Shown one piece after another: positions 46,524-55,749 of a stretch of DNA of 64,000 nucleotides. A program made the position numbers and the translations under genes. Source of the stretch: CBDAUN01 sp965214875 (GTDB taxonomy: Bacteria; Pseudomonadota; Gammaproteobacteria; Arenicellales; JAJDZL01); NCBI GenBank assembly GCA_965214875.1, contig OZ243980.1:2790001-2854000 (forward strand), read 5' to 3'. How positions within the stretch are numbered: the first letter of the stretch is position 1; each line of letters begins with the position of its first letter. The notes below the pieces were generated by a model, which worked only from the letters and a program-made list of their open reading frames with translations, made no database searches and was not told the DNA's origin.

Positions 46524-47611
46524 TCGTCATGGCCGTAAAGATGGCACTGATCGGCAGGCATGAAGACAATAACGTCTTCCCCTTCGTTGAATGCAAGGCT
46601 GCCTTCGGAACGAGGCGAGAAGGCATGCACAATGCTAAACATTCCGCAATTGACATGGACCTCGATCAGATTCCCGGTGTTGCGCACGAACTGGATTGTT
46701 CCGCGCAGCCTATTGGGTTCATCATGGGCAGTAGCGGTTCGCTCATCCGGACCGACCTTCTCAAGCACCACCCTCTCTGGACGAATCGCCACTTTAACCA
46801 GCGAATAGCCTGAGCCAAAGGGTCGATTTGCCTCCCTTGTCTCGATTCGAACTTTCCCAAGCCATGCGCATCCGTTTTCCCAGCGGCATTCCAGAACATT
46901 CATGCTTCCGATGAATCGGGCAACAAATTCTGTGCTCGGGCAGTCGTATACTTCCATTGGCCGACCGGTCTGCTCGACCGTGCCATGCCGCATGACGGCG
47001 ACCTGGTCCGAAATGGTCATGGCTTCGGATTGATCATGAGTAACCACGATGGTGGTGATGCCCAAGGCCTGCTGCAATCTGCGCAATTCAATCTGCATCT
47101 TTTCGCGCAAATTCGCATCCAATGCGGAGGTGGGCTCGTCGAGCAGGAAGAGTTTCGGGTGACGGGCCAATGCGCGCGCGACAGCCACGCGTTGACGCTC
47201 GCCGCCTGACAGCTGAGACACCTGTTTGTTCGCCGCATTCGGCAATCTGATCAATTCGAGCAATTCGTCAACGCGACTCGAAATGGCTGCCTTGGGCATT
47301 CCGCTCAGACGAATCCCGTAGGCAATATTGCCGAACACGTCAAGGTGTGGGAACAAGGCATGTGACTGGAAAACCATGCCGATATCCCGCTTGTGCGGAG
47401 GCAATGCCAGCAAATCCCTATCGTCCAGCAACACCTGACCGTTGTCAGGAATTTCCAAGCCGGCGACGATGCGCAGGAGAGTCGTCTTGCCGCAACCCGA
47501 CGGTCCCAGCAGGCAGAGCAGACTGCCTGCCGGGATGCTCAGGTTTATATTCTTCAGAACCTCAGAAGTGCCAAAACGCTTGCCAACGTCCTTGATGCTA
47601 AGATGCGACAC
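46520..47611 (-). CDS. ABC transporter ATP-binding protein, PotA-like
   Basis: 363 residues. Walker A GPSGCGKTT near residue 37, the LSGGERQRVAVARAL signature near 136, Walker B LFLLDEPTSALD, and a C-terminal TOBE domain are present, as in polyamine and Fe(III)/2-aminoethylphosphonate type importers. The gene lies 46 bases after the binding protein gene. It would drive import with ATP hydrolysis at the inner face of the membrane. Confidence 0.92.
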   Translation of the reverse strand: MSHLSIKDVGKRFGTSEVLKNINLSIPAGSLLCLLGPSGCGKTTLLRIVAGLEIPDNGQVLLDDRDLLALPPHKRDIGMVFQSHALFPHLDVFGNIAYGIRLSGMPKAAISSRVDELLELIRLPNAANKQVSQLSGGERQRVAVARALARHPKLFLLDEPTSALDANLREKMQIELRRLQQALGITTIVVTHDQSEAMTISDQVAVMRHGTVEQTGRPMEVYDCPSTEFVARFIGSMNVLECRWENGCAWLGKVRIETREANRPFGSGYSLVKVAIRPERVVLEKVGPDERTATAHDEPNRLRGTIQFVRNTGNLIEVHVNCGMFSIVHAFSPRSEGSLAFNEGEDVIVFMPADQCHLYGHDE

Positions 47612-47657
47612 CTTGCTGCAGCACTAGCGTTCTGAACAGAGTCTTTGTTTGGAAGAT

Positions 47658-48788
47658 TCAGCTTGCGATCAACTCGGACCACTTCTGGGAAAGCCACTCT
47701 TCTTTTTGGTCATACAAGTCGTAGCGAGGCACAATCGGTGCAATGTCGCTGGAAACCGCCGCAAATTCTTCATCGCTCAAGTCCAGCATACCTCGCGGCA
47801 CTGTCGGCGCAGTCCCGACGTTTCGAGAAAGCAAGGACTGAACTTCGGGCTGGCACATGTAATCGATGAAAACGTGCGACTCTTCCACCATTCCCGATGC
47901 CCTTGATACTGCCCAAAGTCCCGAATCGCTGACTCCGCCTTCCTTCGGGAAAGTTGTCCGGACGGGAAAGCCGTCAGCCGCCGCCAATCCGGCCACGTCA
48001 TGGTAGTACTGTCCCATCGGAATCTCGCCGGATTTCAGAGCTTGCTCGAATTGCGCTTCATCCCGATACCAAAGCGCCACGTTGTCCTTGAGTTCAGCCA
48101 GTTTTTCGAATGCTTGCAGCTGCCCTGCCTCATGGTCAAGAATCTCCGTTGAACCGAAGTGCGTTACCGAAGCGATCTCAAGCAAGAAGGAATTGGTCAC
48201 CAGAGCTAGCAACCCGAGGCGGTCCTTGTTTGCAGGATTCCACAACTCATTCCAGCTCTGCGGAGCCTGCGGATATGCGTCGGTATTCGTAACCAGCGTG
48301 ATATACCAGGCTACCGCTCCTACGCCGTCCAAGCGCCCATCCGGATAGCGGTGGACGAAGTTCGGGGATACATTTCCAAGATTCGGCAGCTTCGTTTCAT
48401 TCAAAGGTAGCCAAAGTTCTGTTTTTTGGCCTTTTAGCATGGGAACTTGAGCAATCATTGAAACATCTGCGGGCGTGGTTCCAGCCGATGCTGCGGCATT
48501 CAGCTGCGCCAGCCATGCCTCGCCCGTGGGCTCTGCTACGGATTCCACCTCTATGCCCGATGCCTTAGTAAATTCCGGAAAGATAAACTGGTCAAATGAA
48601 TCTTTGAAGTAGCCGCCGTATGCGCCGACCTTCAAGGGTTGCGACTGACCAAGCGACAGCATCGGGAATCCAGATAATGAAACCCCCGCCGCGGTTGCAG
48701 CCGATGCCGCAAGAAATTTGCGACGGTTCACTTCGACGGCTAATTGATACCGATTAGCGGCTTGATCCATATCTATGTTTTTCTTCAT
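47658..48788 (-). CDS. periplasmic solute-binding protein, PotD/PotF-like
   Basis: 376 residues. The N-terminal NRRKFLAASAATAAGVSL is a twin-arginine signal, followed by the LKVGAYGGYFKDSFDQ start of the type II binding fold. Spermidine/putrescine-binding proteins have this organisation, but related proteins bind opines, phosphonates or iron. First gene of the SBP-ATPase-permease-permease operon. Its promoter must lie within the 54 bases before an IS1380 end at 48843, or inside the element, so insertion may have altered its expression. Confidence 0.87.
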   Translation of the reverse strand: MKKNIDMDQAANRYQLAVEVNRRKFLAASAATAAGVSLSGFPMLSLGQSQPLKVGAYGGYFKDSFDQFIFPEFTKASGIEVESVAEPTGEAWLAQLNAAASAGTTPADVSMIAQVPMLKGQKTELWLPLNETKLPNLGNVSPNFVHRYPDGRLDGVGAVAWYITLVTNTDAYPQAPQSWNELWNPANKDRLGLLALVTNSFLLEIASVTHFGSTEILDHEAGQLQAFEKLAELKDNVALWYRDEAQFEQALKSGEIPMGQYYHDVAGLAAADGFPVRTTFPKEGGVSDSGLWAVSRASGMVEESHVFIDYMCQPEVQSLLSRNVGTAPTVPRGMLDLSDEEFAAVSSDIAPIVPRYDLYDQKEEWLSQKWSELIAS

Positions 48789-48842
48789 TGCTACAACCTC
48801 ATATAAATTGATTTACTTTGGTGATGATTTGCTTCCACCCTT

Positions 48843-50144
48843 AAAACCGCGTTAGGGTGGCTGCAAAAGGGGATAAAGCCTTGCATAATGGGGGTTTTTG
48901 ACAAAACGATATTTCACCCGTTGGGCGGACCCGATCGGAGCAAGGCTTTATGGACATTCAATCATACAAGATTTCGACCACGAAAGACAAATCGGCTTCG
49001 CGAAGCGGCCTGGCGGCGCTCGCCGAGCTGATCCGCAAGCTGGGGCTCGACGCGCATTTCGAGCGGCCGGTGCCGGAGCCGGGCAGCAGCCGCGGCTTGC
49101 GCCCGGGGGCGTATTTGACGACGTTCATGCTGATGATGCACGAGGGCTCGCGGCATCTGAGCGGAGTGGCGCACGCTGCATGCCCTGCAGCTGGCGGACC
49201 GCCGGCTGCTGGCGGTCGCGCCGCACCATCGCAAAAGGGCGGCCCTGGACATCGACGCGACCGCGGCGCTGCGAGAAGTCTTCGGCGGAGTCCACATGCA
49301 AGAAGGAGCGGGGCTGCATGCCGATCGTCGGCCGCATCGCCGAGACCGGCATGGCGGCGGGTGCGGAGTTCAGGGGCGGCCCGGTCTCGCCGAACGCGCG
49401 CAACTGCGAGTTCGTCCGCCAGTGCGAGCGGGCGCCGCCCAAAGGCGCCGAGGCGCGTCGCGCCCGCATCGACGCGGCGGGCTACCAGGCGAGGATCATC
49501 AGCCGCTTCACGAGCCGGGGAATCGGCTACGCGATCCGCGCCAGGCTCGACCAAAGCGTGGCCGGGCAGACCGGGGCGCTGGACGAGTCGCGGCGGCAGC
49601 CCTTCATCGAGCGCGACGGGACGGCGAGCGAGACGCAGCAGACGGCGCGGCGCATCCCCCGTGCAGCGACTTCCATGCCAACGCGCTGCATTCCGCGCTG
49701 TGCATGCTCGCCTTCAACCTGTTCGCGCTGATGCGCCAGGCGCTGGACGCGAGCTGCGAGTCGATGCGCATCGAGACCTTTCGCCGCCGGCCCTGCTGCA
49801 GGGCGGGCAAGATCGCGCGCCATGCCCGAGGCCGGGCCTTGAAGCTGTGCGACGCGCGGGCGGCGCGGCGGCTTAGCGACGCCATCGGCATGATCCGGGC
49901 GATGGCCCTGGCGCCGCAGCCGCCGGAAACGCAAAAAAAGCATCGCGCGTACGACAAAAAAACCGGCTGCGTCCCGGCGCGTTGCGGACTGTCATTGATC
50001 TTTCGCCCCGGTTCCGCTCCTCCGCCCTTTTCGGCCGCGTCCCGCCCGCAAACCCGCCCGGCATCGCCGCGGCGAGCGCCAAAATCTCTCCGCGCCCCGG
50101 ATTTCGGCAAAATCCGCCCCAAAAAAATCTCTAACGCGGATTTT
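48843..50144 (+). mobile_element. decayed IS1380-family element
   Basis: Terminal sequences AAAACCGCGTTAG (48843-48855) and CTAACGCGGATTTT (50131-50144) are inverted copies sharing CCGCGTTAG. About 1.3 kb lies between them, shorter than the usual 1.6-1.7 kb, and the transposase is shattered by frameshifts. GC content is much higher than in the host genes, indicating a foreign origin. A 26-base match to the right end exists at 15277-15302. Confidence 0.8.
48950..49960 (+). pseudogene. IS1380-family transposase, frameshifted and internally deleted
   Basis: The beginning (ATG at 48950, SGLAALAELIRKLGLDAHFERP) is in one frame. A second frame carries HALQLADRRLLAVAPHHRK and LDIDATAALREVFGG, a third carries MPIVGRIAETGMAAGAEFRGG and SPNARNCEFVRQCERA, and another carries FHANALHSALCMLAFNLFALMRQAL. 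In order these match an IS1380-type DDE transposase with a missing stretch between the N-terminal region and the catalytic domain. At least three frame changes exclude activity. Confidence 0.8.
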
Positions 50145-50164
50145 GGGTCGATCTTGGCCTACGG

Positions 50165-50314
50165 TGTCCGGGTTTTGAACCAGTACACGCTTCTACAACG
50201 CCTACCGGCCGCATCAGGTGCTCGGACAACGCACGCCCATGCAGGCGTATAATGAAAACTTCAACCAAAGCGCACTTGCCGCCTGAAAAGTCTCACATGT
50301 AGTGAACCCGTACA
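50165..50314 (+). mobile_element. internally deleted IS481-family copy
   Basis: It starts with the end sequence TGTCCGGGTT (50165-50174), then jumps directly to the last 30 or so codons of the IS481-type transposase (FYNAYRPHQVLGQRTPMQAY and on) and the downstream end finishing in GAACCCGTACA at 50314. The rest of the transposase is gone. It lies 20 bases from the IS1380 end, and its right end abuts the bfd promoter region. Confidence 0.75.
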
Positions 50315-50319
50315 AGTTA

Positions 50320-50346
50320 TTGACAATCATTATCATTTCTATTATC
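50320..50346 (+). promoter_or_regulatory. Fur box / bfd promoter
   Basis: TTGACAATCATTATCATTTC followed by TATTATC contains the AATCATTATCATT core of the Fur-binding consensus (GATAATGATAATCATTATC). It lies about 40 bases before the bfd start, with a TTGACA -35-like hexamer inside. This would make bfd iron-repressed, the standard control for this gene. The right end of an IS481 derivative stops only six bases upstream. Confidence 0.75.
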
Positions 50347-50385
50347 GTGCGCGATCGGAATGTTCGGCGTTTATTCGAATTTGCC

Positions 50386-50646
50386 ATGATTATCTGCCTG
50401 TGCAAACAAATTTCTGACCGTGAAATCATTGCTGCCGTAAATGGCGGCAACTGCACGTTGAAAGAGCTAAAGCACGAACTTGGCGTTTCTACCGATTGCG
50501 GAAGTTGCGCCGAAATCATCAACAAGTGGCTGAGCGAGCAATCGAACCAGGGCCATCCAGCGACCAAAAGCGGCAATTCCCCTAAATTTGTCTCCTCTCG
50601 AAATATCCTGATGCAGCCCGTTCGAGGGGCGGTATCAAGATTTTGA
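50386..50646 (+). CDS. bfd: bacterioferritin-associated ferredoxin
   Basis: About 86 residues from the ATG at 50386. The four [2Fe-2S] ligands are in CLCK (C-x-C) near residue 4-6 and TDCGSC (C-x2-C) near residue 38-41, the BFD-like pattern. Bfd reduces the heme of bacterioferritin to release stored iron. The C-terminal 35 residues after the core have no family counterpart I know. The open frame upstream is not needed. A Fur box precedes it; the heme-binding bfr is at 42180-42656. Confidence 0.88.
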   Translation: MIICLCKQISDREIIAAVNGGNCTLKELKHELGVSTDCGSCAEIINKWLSEQSNQGHPATKSGNSPKFVSSRNILMQPVRGAVSRF

Positions 50647-50912
50647 GCTGTGGTTCTTTGGCTAAAACCGCGTTTGTTTTGGAGCCAACTCGCACGTTTC
50701 GACCTCACGACAGTCCGAAATAATTTCCGCCACTCCAACCTGTCAACAATCCGTACTTAACTTTGTGGCCGACGCATGCCAGATGCCGGCTTCGGCGTAA
50801 GTACGGAACAGGATTTCCCATCCTTCGCTAGGCACAACAGCGCATCTGTCATTGGTTTCAAACTTATTCCTGGTCTACAATGGATCATATTTAAATTTAT
50901 TGGAGCATCTCG

Positions 50913-51197
50913 ATGAATACCATCAAAAACCATGTCTTTGGTGTTTGGACAGTTTCTGAAGCCAAGACTCACCTTTCTGAAATCTTGCGCCGCGCCGAAG
51001 AAGAAGGTCCACAGCAAATCGGCAAACGGCGCCAGTTTGTCGTTGTACCCGCGAAGCAATGGAATGCCATGAGTAAGCCGCAAAAACCGATGGGTCAATG
51101 GCTGATTGACAATATGCCTCGAGGGGGGAATCTCGATTCCAATTTCGACCGAAGTTCGAATCGGGAGATTCCGTTCATCAACGGCGAAACCGGATGA
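50913..51197 (+). CDS. Phd/YefM-family antitoxin
   Basis: 94 residues. The N-terminal VWTVSEAKTHLSEILRRAEEEGPQQIGKRRQFVVVPAKQWNAM is a typical Phd/YefM DNA-binding domain. The C-terminal part would wrap around the toxin. TTGGAG precedes the ATG. The stop overlaps the toxin start by four bases (ATGA), so the pair is translationally coupled, and the antitoxin should repress its own promoter. Confidence 0.87.
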   Translation: MNTIKNHVFGVWTVSEAKTHLSEILRRAEEEGPQQIGKRRQFVVVPAKQWNAMSKPQKPMGQWLIDNMPRGGNLDSNFDRSSNREIPFINGETG

Positions 51198-51613
51198 GTG
51201 ACATTCTTGTAGACACAAATGTGATATCCGAGTTGACAAAGGATCAGCCTCATCCGCAAGTCTTCTCCTTATTCTTCGAAAATTGCGAGTTATGGCTATC
51301 CACTATCGTCATGCACGAACTGGAATACGGAATTCAGCTTCTCCCATTCGGTCGAAAACGTGCCAGAATTCACTGGACAATCACGAATTTGGTATTGCAA
51401 TATAGCAACCGCATTCTACCGGTTGGGAAGGCAGAGGCAACTCAAGCGGCAATGTATCGAGCATGGCGGCGACAGGCAGGAAGAAGTTTGGAAGTTGGAG
51501 ATGCCCTTATTGCTGCTACCGCCAAAGTAAACGGCCTCGTGCTTACAACAAGGAATATCCGGGATTTCGAAGATCTTGGACTTGAACTGATTGATCCTTG
51601 GGATTCCGGCTAA
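51194..51613 (+). CDS. VapC-family PIN-domain toxin
   Basis: 139 residues. PIN-domain acidic residues are in ILVDTNVISEL (Asp near residue 7), the Glu of HELEYGI near residue 43, and LEVGDALIAATA (Asp near residue 102) followed by TRNIRDFEDLGLELIDPW. VapC toxins are RNases that cleave tRNA or rRNA when the antitoxin is degraded. The frame is intact. Together with the Phd-like antitoxin it forms an apparently functional type II module. Confidence 0.88.
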   Translation: MSDILVDTNVISELTKDQPHPQVFSLFFENCELWLSTIVMHELEYGIQLLPFGRKRARIHWTITNLVLQYSNRILPVGKAEATQAAMYRAWRRQAGRSLEVGDALIAATAKVNGLVLTTRNIRDFEDLGLELIDPWDSG

Positions 51614-52028
51614 GCGCAAATCGAAAATAACAATCCTATCAAATGCTCGCTTCGATGATTAGCTCAAATTGGCAATTAGTTGAAGCTTCATACAATAATT
51701 TGTCTTTCTGGCACAGATGGACCGCTATTGGCAAAGGGATTATTACGCATGAATGGCGATTGCTGCGGTAGGAGAAAAACACCATATTCTTGCTGAAACG
51801 CGCAGAAAAACTCATTTTGCGACTTGGCCGCAAAATGATGCGGAGTTGGAGACGGAAAATGCTACATGAACCTCCGACTAATACGATGCCGCATTCATAC
51901 ACCGTCAATACGGTATCGCGGACTGAAATTCAAGGTGTCGTTGATTGCTTGAAGTAGATCAATACCGGCATTTCAGTCGATGCAAGATACGTGCCGAGAT
52001 ATAGCCGGCAAATTATCAGGAGAAATTT
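51614..52028. other. gene-poor region between VapC and a secreted-protein gene
   Basis: A minus-strand open frame covers part of it but has no recognisable features. The last bases carry AGGAGAAA, the ribosome binding site for the following TTG-start gene. Confidence 0.4.
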
Positions 52029-52841
52029 TTGGGTGAACACCGTCACAACCCCCGCGTAGTTCGCAAGGCATTGCGCTCCATTCTCATCGCATTCGCACTA
52101 TCGTGCATGCTGATTACCGGCAGTACTGTAGCCGACCCTTCAAAGAACGCCGTAATTTTGGTTGAAAATGATGAGACATTCGTGCATGCAAATTGGACAG
52201 AATCGAACTACCTTGCGAACCGGCTCCTAATGCGCGAATCAAGCGAACCGGTGTTTGACACAGCTGAATTCGAATCGCTATCCTTCGAGGTCGAAGTGGC
52301 ACTCAATGCAGCGCGCGCTGCTTATCCCGAGATGTTCAAAATTACTGTGCGCCCAGATTTTCGCCCGAATGTGCTGTTGTTGCGGATGAAGCCAGAGCTG
52401 GACAATCGTTTGGCTCAAGCAGTCGCAAACAAATCTGGCAACTTAGTGACGCTGGATTCGGGTCTGAAGCAGTTCGCCGAGCTGAATGAGATGCTGGGCT
52501 TATTTGCAGTCACGCACTATCCATTTGTCGGCATGTTCGAGTTCTTTTTCGAAAAGAACATTAACGCGCCGGAAGCGGCAACCCGCTATTCCAAGCTCAA
52601 AGGCATCGACTTTGCTGAAATTGACTCATTCTTGCCCGAAACTTCAGATATCGAAGTTTTTCGATCAGAAGGAAGCTGGTATTTTTTATTCTCACCCTCA
52701 TTCGCAGACTGGGCTTATTCCGTAGACCCAGATGAGACTGTATTTTTCCGGGTCTCAGATGGGCAGGTACATCGCTATGTATCAGATTGTGCGGGTGCGC
52801 CTGAAAAAATTCCATGCCCGATAGAAACACAGAAGCACTAA
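52029..52841 (+). CDS. secreted or periplasmic hypothetical protein
   Basis: 270 residues from a TTG with AGGAGA seven bases upstream. A basic stretch (RKALRSILIAFALSCMLITG) forms a signal peptide, likely cleaved near VADPSK. The mature part is acidic, with no repeats; two cysteines near the C-terminus (SDCAGAPEKIPCP) could form a disulfide. I do not recognise the family. A CCCTAAT-CGACA-ATTAGGG hairpin follows the stop by about 25 bases. Confidence 0.6.
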   Translation: MGEHRHNPRVVRKALRSILIAFALSCMLITGSTVADPSKNAVILVENDETFVHANWTESNYLANRLLMRESSEPVFDTAEFESLSFEVEVALNAARAAYPEMFKITVRPDFRPNVLLLRMKPELDNRLAQAVANKSGNLVTLDSGLKQFAELNEMLGLFAVTHYPFVGMFEFFFEKNINAPEAATRYSKLKGIDFAEIDSFLPETSDIEVFRSEGSWYFLFSPSFADWAYSVDPDETVFFRVSDGQVHRYVSDCAGAPEKIPCPIETQKH

Positions 52842-53157
52842 GCGCTATTTTCCAATCTCAGTGTGCAACCCTAATCGACAATTAGGGGCTGCAAAATAGC
52901 GGAAAGCCCTGCATTATAAGGCTTCACATACGTTCAGGCGCTTACCGGCCGGAATCGACGCAAATCGTATAAAAAGCACGTGGGTATTCCACCCTACAAA
53001 ACCGAGTCGATCAGCAAGAGATTCACTTCGCGCGATGGGTAGCTGAACGCATTAAACTGATGCTTCACGAAGATAGACAGTGCCTGGATAATATCTCGCC
53101 CCTTCACACGCTGGGCACTTATAACTTAACGCTTCCGGTCCAGCCTCGCGTGAACGC
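52842..53157. other. region with hairpin and possible IS1380-related end
   Basis: At about 52868-52886 there is a 7-bp stem (CCCTAAT with ATTAGGG). The bases that follow (GGGGCTGCAAAA, then AAAGCCCTGCAT) resemble the interior of the IS1380 left end at 48853-48890, suggesting another decayed end. No gene is seen. Confidence 0.4.
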
Positions 53158-54033
53158 TTAAACCCGTTCGTCCAGCGCATAAGATAGACCGAGCCGGTCA
53201 GCCCGCGCCTGCGTGAAAGCATGATACGAAATGGCCCGCCTACAAGTGCGGCATACAAGATTGCGTCGCCGCTGCTGCCGCGACATGTGCCACCCGCAAT
53301 GATGGCAAGAAACAATCCACTTCGGCAGACTGAAGTTTGCATCATGGGTGCGGATGCCCGAGCAACCGATTTTCTTGGCCATCGCTCGCCAAATCTCATC
53401 ATGCCCATGCTCCTGACCAACTAGCGCATGCGCAATCTCATGCAACAGCGTGTCATCGACCTCATCGTCATCAACGCGAAGAGCAAACTGCTCGGACATG
53501 CAGACCATCTTGTTGCGATAGTCGCACAACCCGCCTCGTCGGCGCGCATTGTCGAATTGAAAGCCCCAATGGCTCAAGCCATGCTTATGCAATAGCTCGC
53601 CTGCTTTGTCGGCGATTGATTCCAAGCGTTGCAGGTTGCCCAATTCGTCATTCTGGCGTGAGTTTTCGAGCAACTCGTATGCGAAGCGATACAGCTTGTC
53701 ATCGAAATCGACAGTGGCCGTTTTGGGGTTGAGATGGACAATCACGCCTGCTTGCAGTCCGCGGGCATGTTCTTTATTGATGTTGACGCGATCGCCGATG
53801 CGAAACAAGGCGCGCATCTTATCGCGTCTGGTCTGCACACGCTTAGAAGCAAGCTCGCGATACTTGTTCAAAGTATCGCGCGGCACCTTGAACTCCCGGC
53901 CGTCAACGGTTACAACTATCGCATAACGATTGGTGATTGAGGCGATATGCCCGACCTCTTTGATTTGGTCGCAACGAAAACTCACCGCATCGCTAGGCTT
54001 GAATATTTCGGAGCTAGGAGTTTCTTTTTGCAT
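53158..54033 (-). CDS. SprT-like zinc metalloprotease with N-terminal extension
   Basis: 291 residues. The SprT-like core has the HEIAH zinc site at 198-202, preceded by FQFDNARRRGGLCDYRNKMVCMS, and a zinc ribbon CHHCGW / CRTCRR near the C-terminus. An N-terminal region of about 120 residues holds two beta-rich segments (around 15-55 and 75-112) reminiscent of KOW/chromo-like small barrels. Ordinary bacterial SprT is about 165 residues, so the extension is unusual. Relatives act on DNA-bound proteins (SPRTN), but that role is not shown here. No operon partners. Confidence 0.8.
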   Translation of the reverse strand: MQKETPSSEIFKPSDAVSFRCDQIKEVGHIASITNRYAIVVTVDGREFKVPRDTLNKYRELASKRVQTRRDKMRALFRIGDRVNINKEHARGLQAGVIVHLNPKTATVDFDDKLYRFAYELLENSRQNDELGNLQRLESIADKAGELLHKHGLSHWGFQFDNARRRGGLCDYRNKMVCMSEQFALRVDDDEVDDTLLHEIAHALVGQEHGHDEIWRAMAKKIGCSGIRTHDANFSLPKWIVSCHHCGWHMSRQQRRRNLVCRTCRRAISYHAFTQARADRLGLSYALDERV

Positions 54034-54441
54034 GGATTTTTTTGAAATATACGAGCAAGGTTGATTTTATCAGATGCGTTAATCTGATTGATGCAGAGCG
54101 CAGGGTCAACGGCATGCTCAATGATATTAAATTCGGTTACGAATTCTACCGATAACTTGATCATAGCGCAATTGATCATAAAGAACTACAATCGTAAAGC
54201 ATTGATAATGAAAGAATCATGATGTTGTTCTTTCCATGCAAGCGTACGCGCCGAAGGAAGGGCTTGTCCACTATAATCAAAAACGAGCGCGAAAGATATC
54301 GAACGATGCCCAGCGAACCAATGCTGGCTAGTCTGGTGAAACATGCAGTACTGCTATCAGCAGTATTTTATGGAGAATATGGCCTTGATCGCCTCACTTG
54401 AAAAGAAACTTCGCTATTTCATATAGTTGTGGAAAGTTGCA
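54034..54441. other. intergenic region between SprT-like and Fic genes
   Basis: Divergent promoters for both genes must lie here. A 60-codon plus-strand frame is present but has no convincing features, so I do not call it a gene. Confidence 0.4.
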
Positions 54442-55749
54442 ATGAGCGACATTATCACAAAAATTGACCAGCTCGAGCAAGAGCTCGATAGCCTGCGCCC
54501 TTTGCAGCCGGAAACAGTTGCACGGGTCGCGCAGAAATTGAGAATTGAATTCTGCTACCACTCCAATGCGGTGGAAGGCAATTCGCTTACTCTGGGAGAA
54601 ACTCGCAGCCTAATTCTTCATGGCCTTACCGCGCGAGGCAAGCCGATGCGCCACCATATCGACATTCAAGGCTATAACGAAGCGATTCTTGCTATTGAGG
54701 AAGCAGCAAAAGACGAGCACATCCTGACTCAAGCATTTATCCGGAATTTGCACGCCACCATTCTGAAGGAATCCTATCGAATGCCGGCGACAACTCCCGA
54801 TGGCGGCAAGACTAGTCGCCGCATTGAGATAGGCATGTACAAGACGGTGCCCAACAACGTGCAAACCTCTACAGGTGAAATCTACTTCTTCACAGCGCCT
54901 GAGCAAGTGAGCTCGGAAATGAGCGATTTAATTGGCTGGTATAACGAAAGCGAAGCGCAGCAGATGCATCCCATCGTTATCGCCGCTACGTTCCACTACC
55001 GTTTCGTTCGCATTCATCCGTTTGACGATGGCAACGGGCGGATGGCGCGCCTGCTGATGAACCTGATCCTTATCAGGCACGGGTATACGGTGGCAATCGT
55101 CCAGCAGAAGGATCGGTCGCGCTATATCGAAGAACTCGAATCAGTCGATAGATCGGAGGAACTCGCTAATTTCATCGACTATATCGCCTCATGCTGCGAG
55201 TATTCCTTGGATATTCACCTCCGGGCCGCTCGCGGCGATTCGATAGACGATGTTGATGATATTGATCGCGAGATCGCACTGTTCAAACGTGACATTGTCA
55301 ATAACAGGGCGCCTGAGCAACAAATCATAGCTCGAAAGCATGTAGATAAAGTGGTATACCCCTTTCGAGACTACTGTCAGTCCAAATTGGCTAAGATTAA
55401 AGGGGAATTTGTTTCGCTCGATTATGATGGCTGGAACATAGCAGGCAAAGGAGTAGAGGGAAGCATCTTTAGTTTTGAGCACGATGCACATCGGCATGTT
55501 GCCTCCATACCAGAGTACGCCCTGCAAATGTCTAGCGTTTTCTTTATTTTTGCTAGCGGATTTCGGGGAACAAGCGTGGGTTTCCATGCCACTATCGAAA
55601 ACTACCACGATTTCCGAAAATGCGATTGGCACTTTGTACTGAACAACCGGCGATTGGAATCGTATTATGGAAAGTGCGATGTGGAGCTTAAGCTACGATT
55701 CAATCAGCTGCTACGGGAGGCGATGGCCGACCTGCGAGAGAAAGCTTGA
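54442..55749 (+). CDS. Fic-family protein (AMPylase-type), class II
   Basis: About 435 residues from the ATG at 54442. The Fic motif HPFDDGNGRMAR begins near residue 192 with the catalytic His. An N-terminal inhibitory motif SNAVEGN is at 41-47, matching the (S/T)xxxE(G/N) pattern of class II Fic proteins, which block ATP binding until relieved. The C-terminal 150 residues are not part of the Fic core and carry no motif I recognise. Fic enzymes transfer AMP or other groups to hydroxyl side chains. No separate antitoxin gene is seen, consistent with self-inhibition. Confidence 0.87.
   Translation: MSDIITKIDQLEQELDSLRPLQPETVARVAQKLRIEFCYHSNAVEGNSLTLGETRSLILHGLTARGKPMRHHIDIQGYNEAILAIEEAAKDEHILTQAFIRNLHATILKESYRMPATTPDGGKTSRRIEIGMYKTVPNNVQTSTGEIYFFTAPEQVSSEMSDLIGWYNESEAQQMHPIVIAATFHYRFVRIHPFDDGNGRMARLLMNLILIRHGYTVAIVQQKDRSRYIEELESVDRSEELANFIDYIASCCEYSLDIHLRAARGDSIDDVDDIDREIALFKRDIVNNRAPEQQIIARKHVDKVVYPFRDYCQSKLAKIKGEFVSLDYDGWNIAGKGVEGSIFSFEHDAHRHVASIPEYALQMSSVFFIFASGFRGTSVGFHATIENYHDFRKCDWHFVLNNRRLESYYGKCDVELKLRFNQLLREAMADLREKA

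Noticed and set aside
50661..50680. TAAAACCGCGTTTG, resembling the IS1380 left end
   Set aside because: Only about 12 bases match and no other part of the element is adjacent; may be chance.
54219..54401. 60-codon frame before the Fic gene, considered as a small antitoxin
   Set aside because: Class II Fic proteins carry their own inhibitory helix, and the frame lacks the FicA-type motif and a ribosome binding site.
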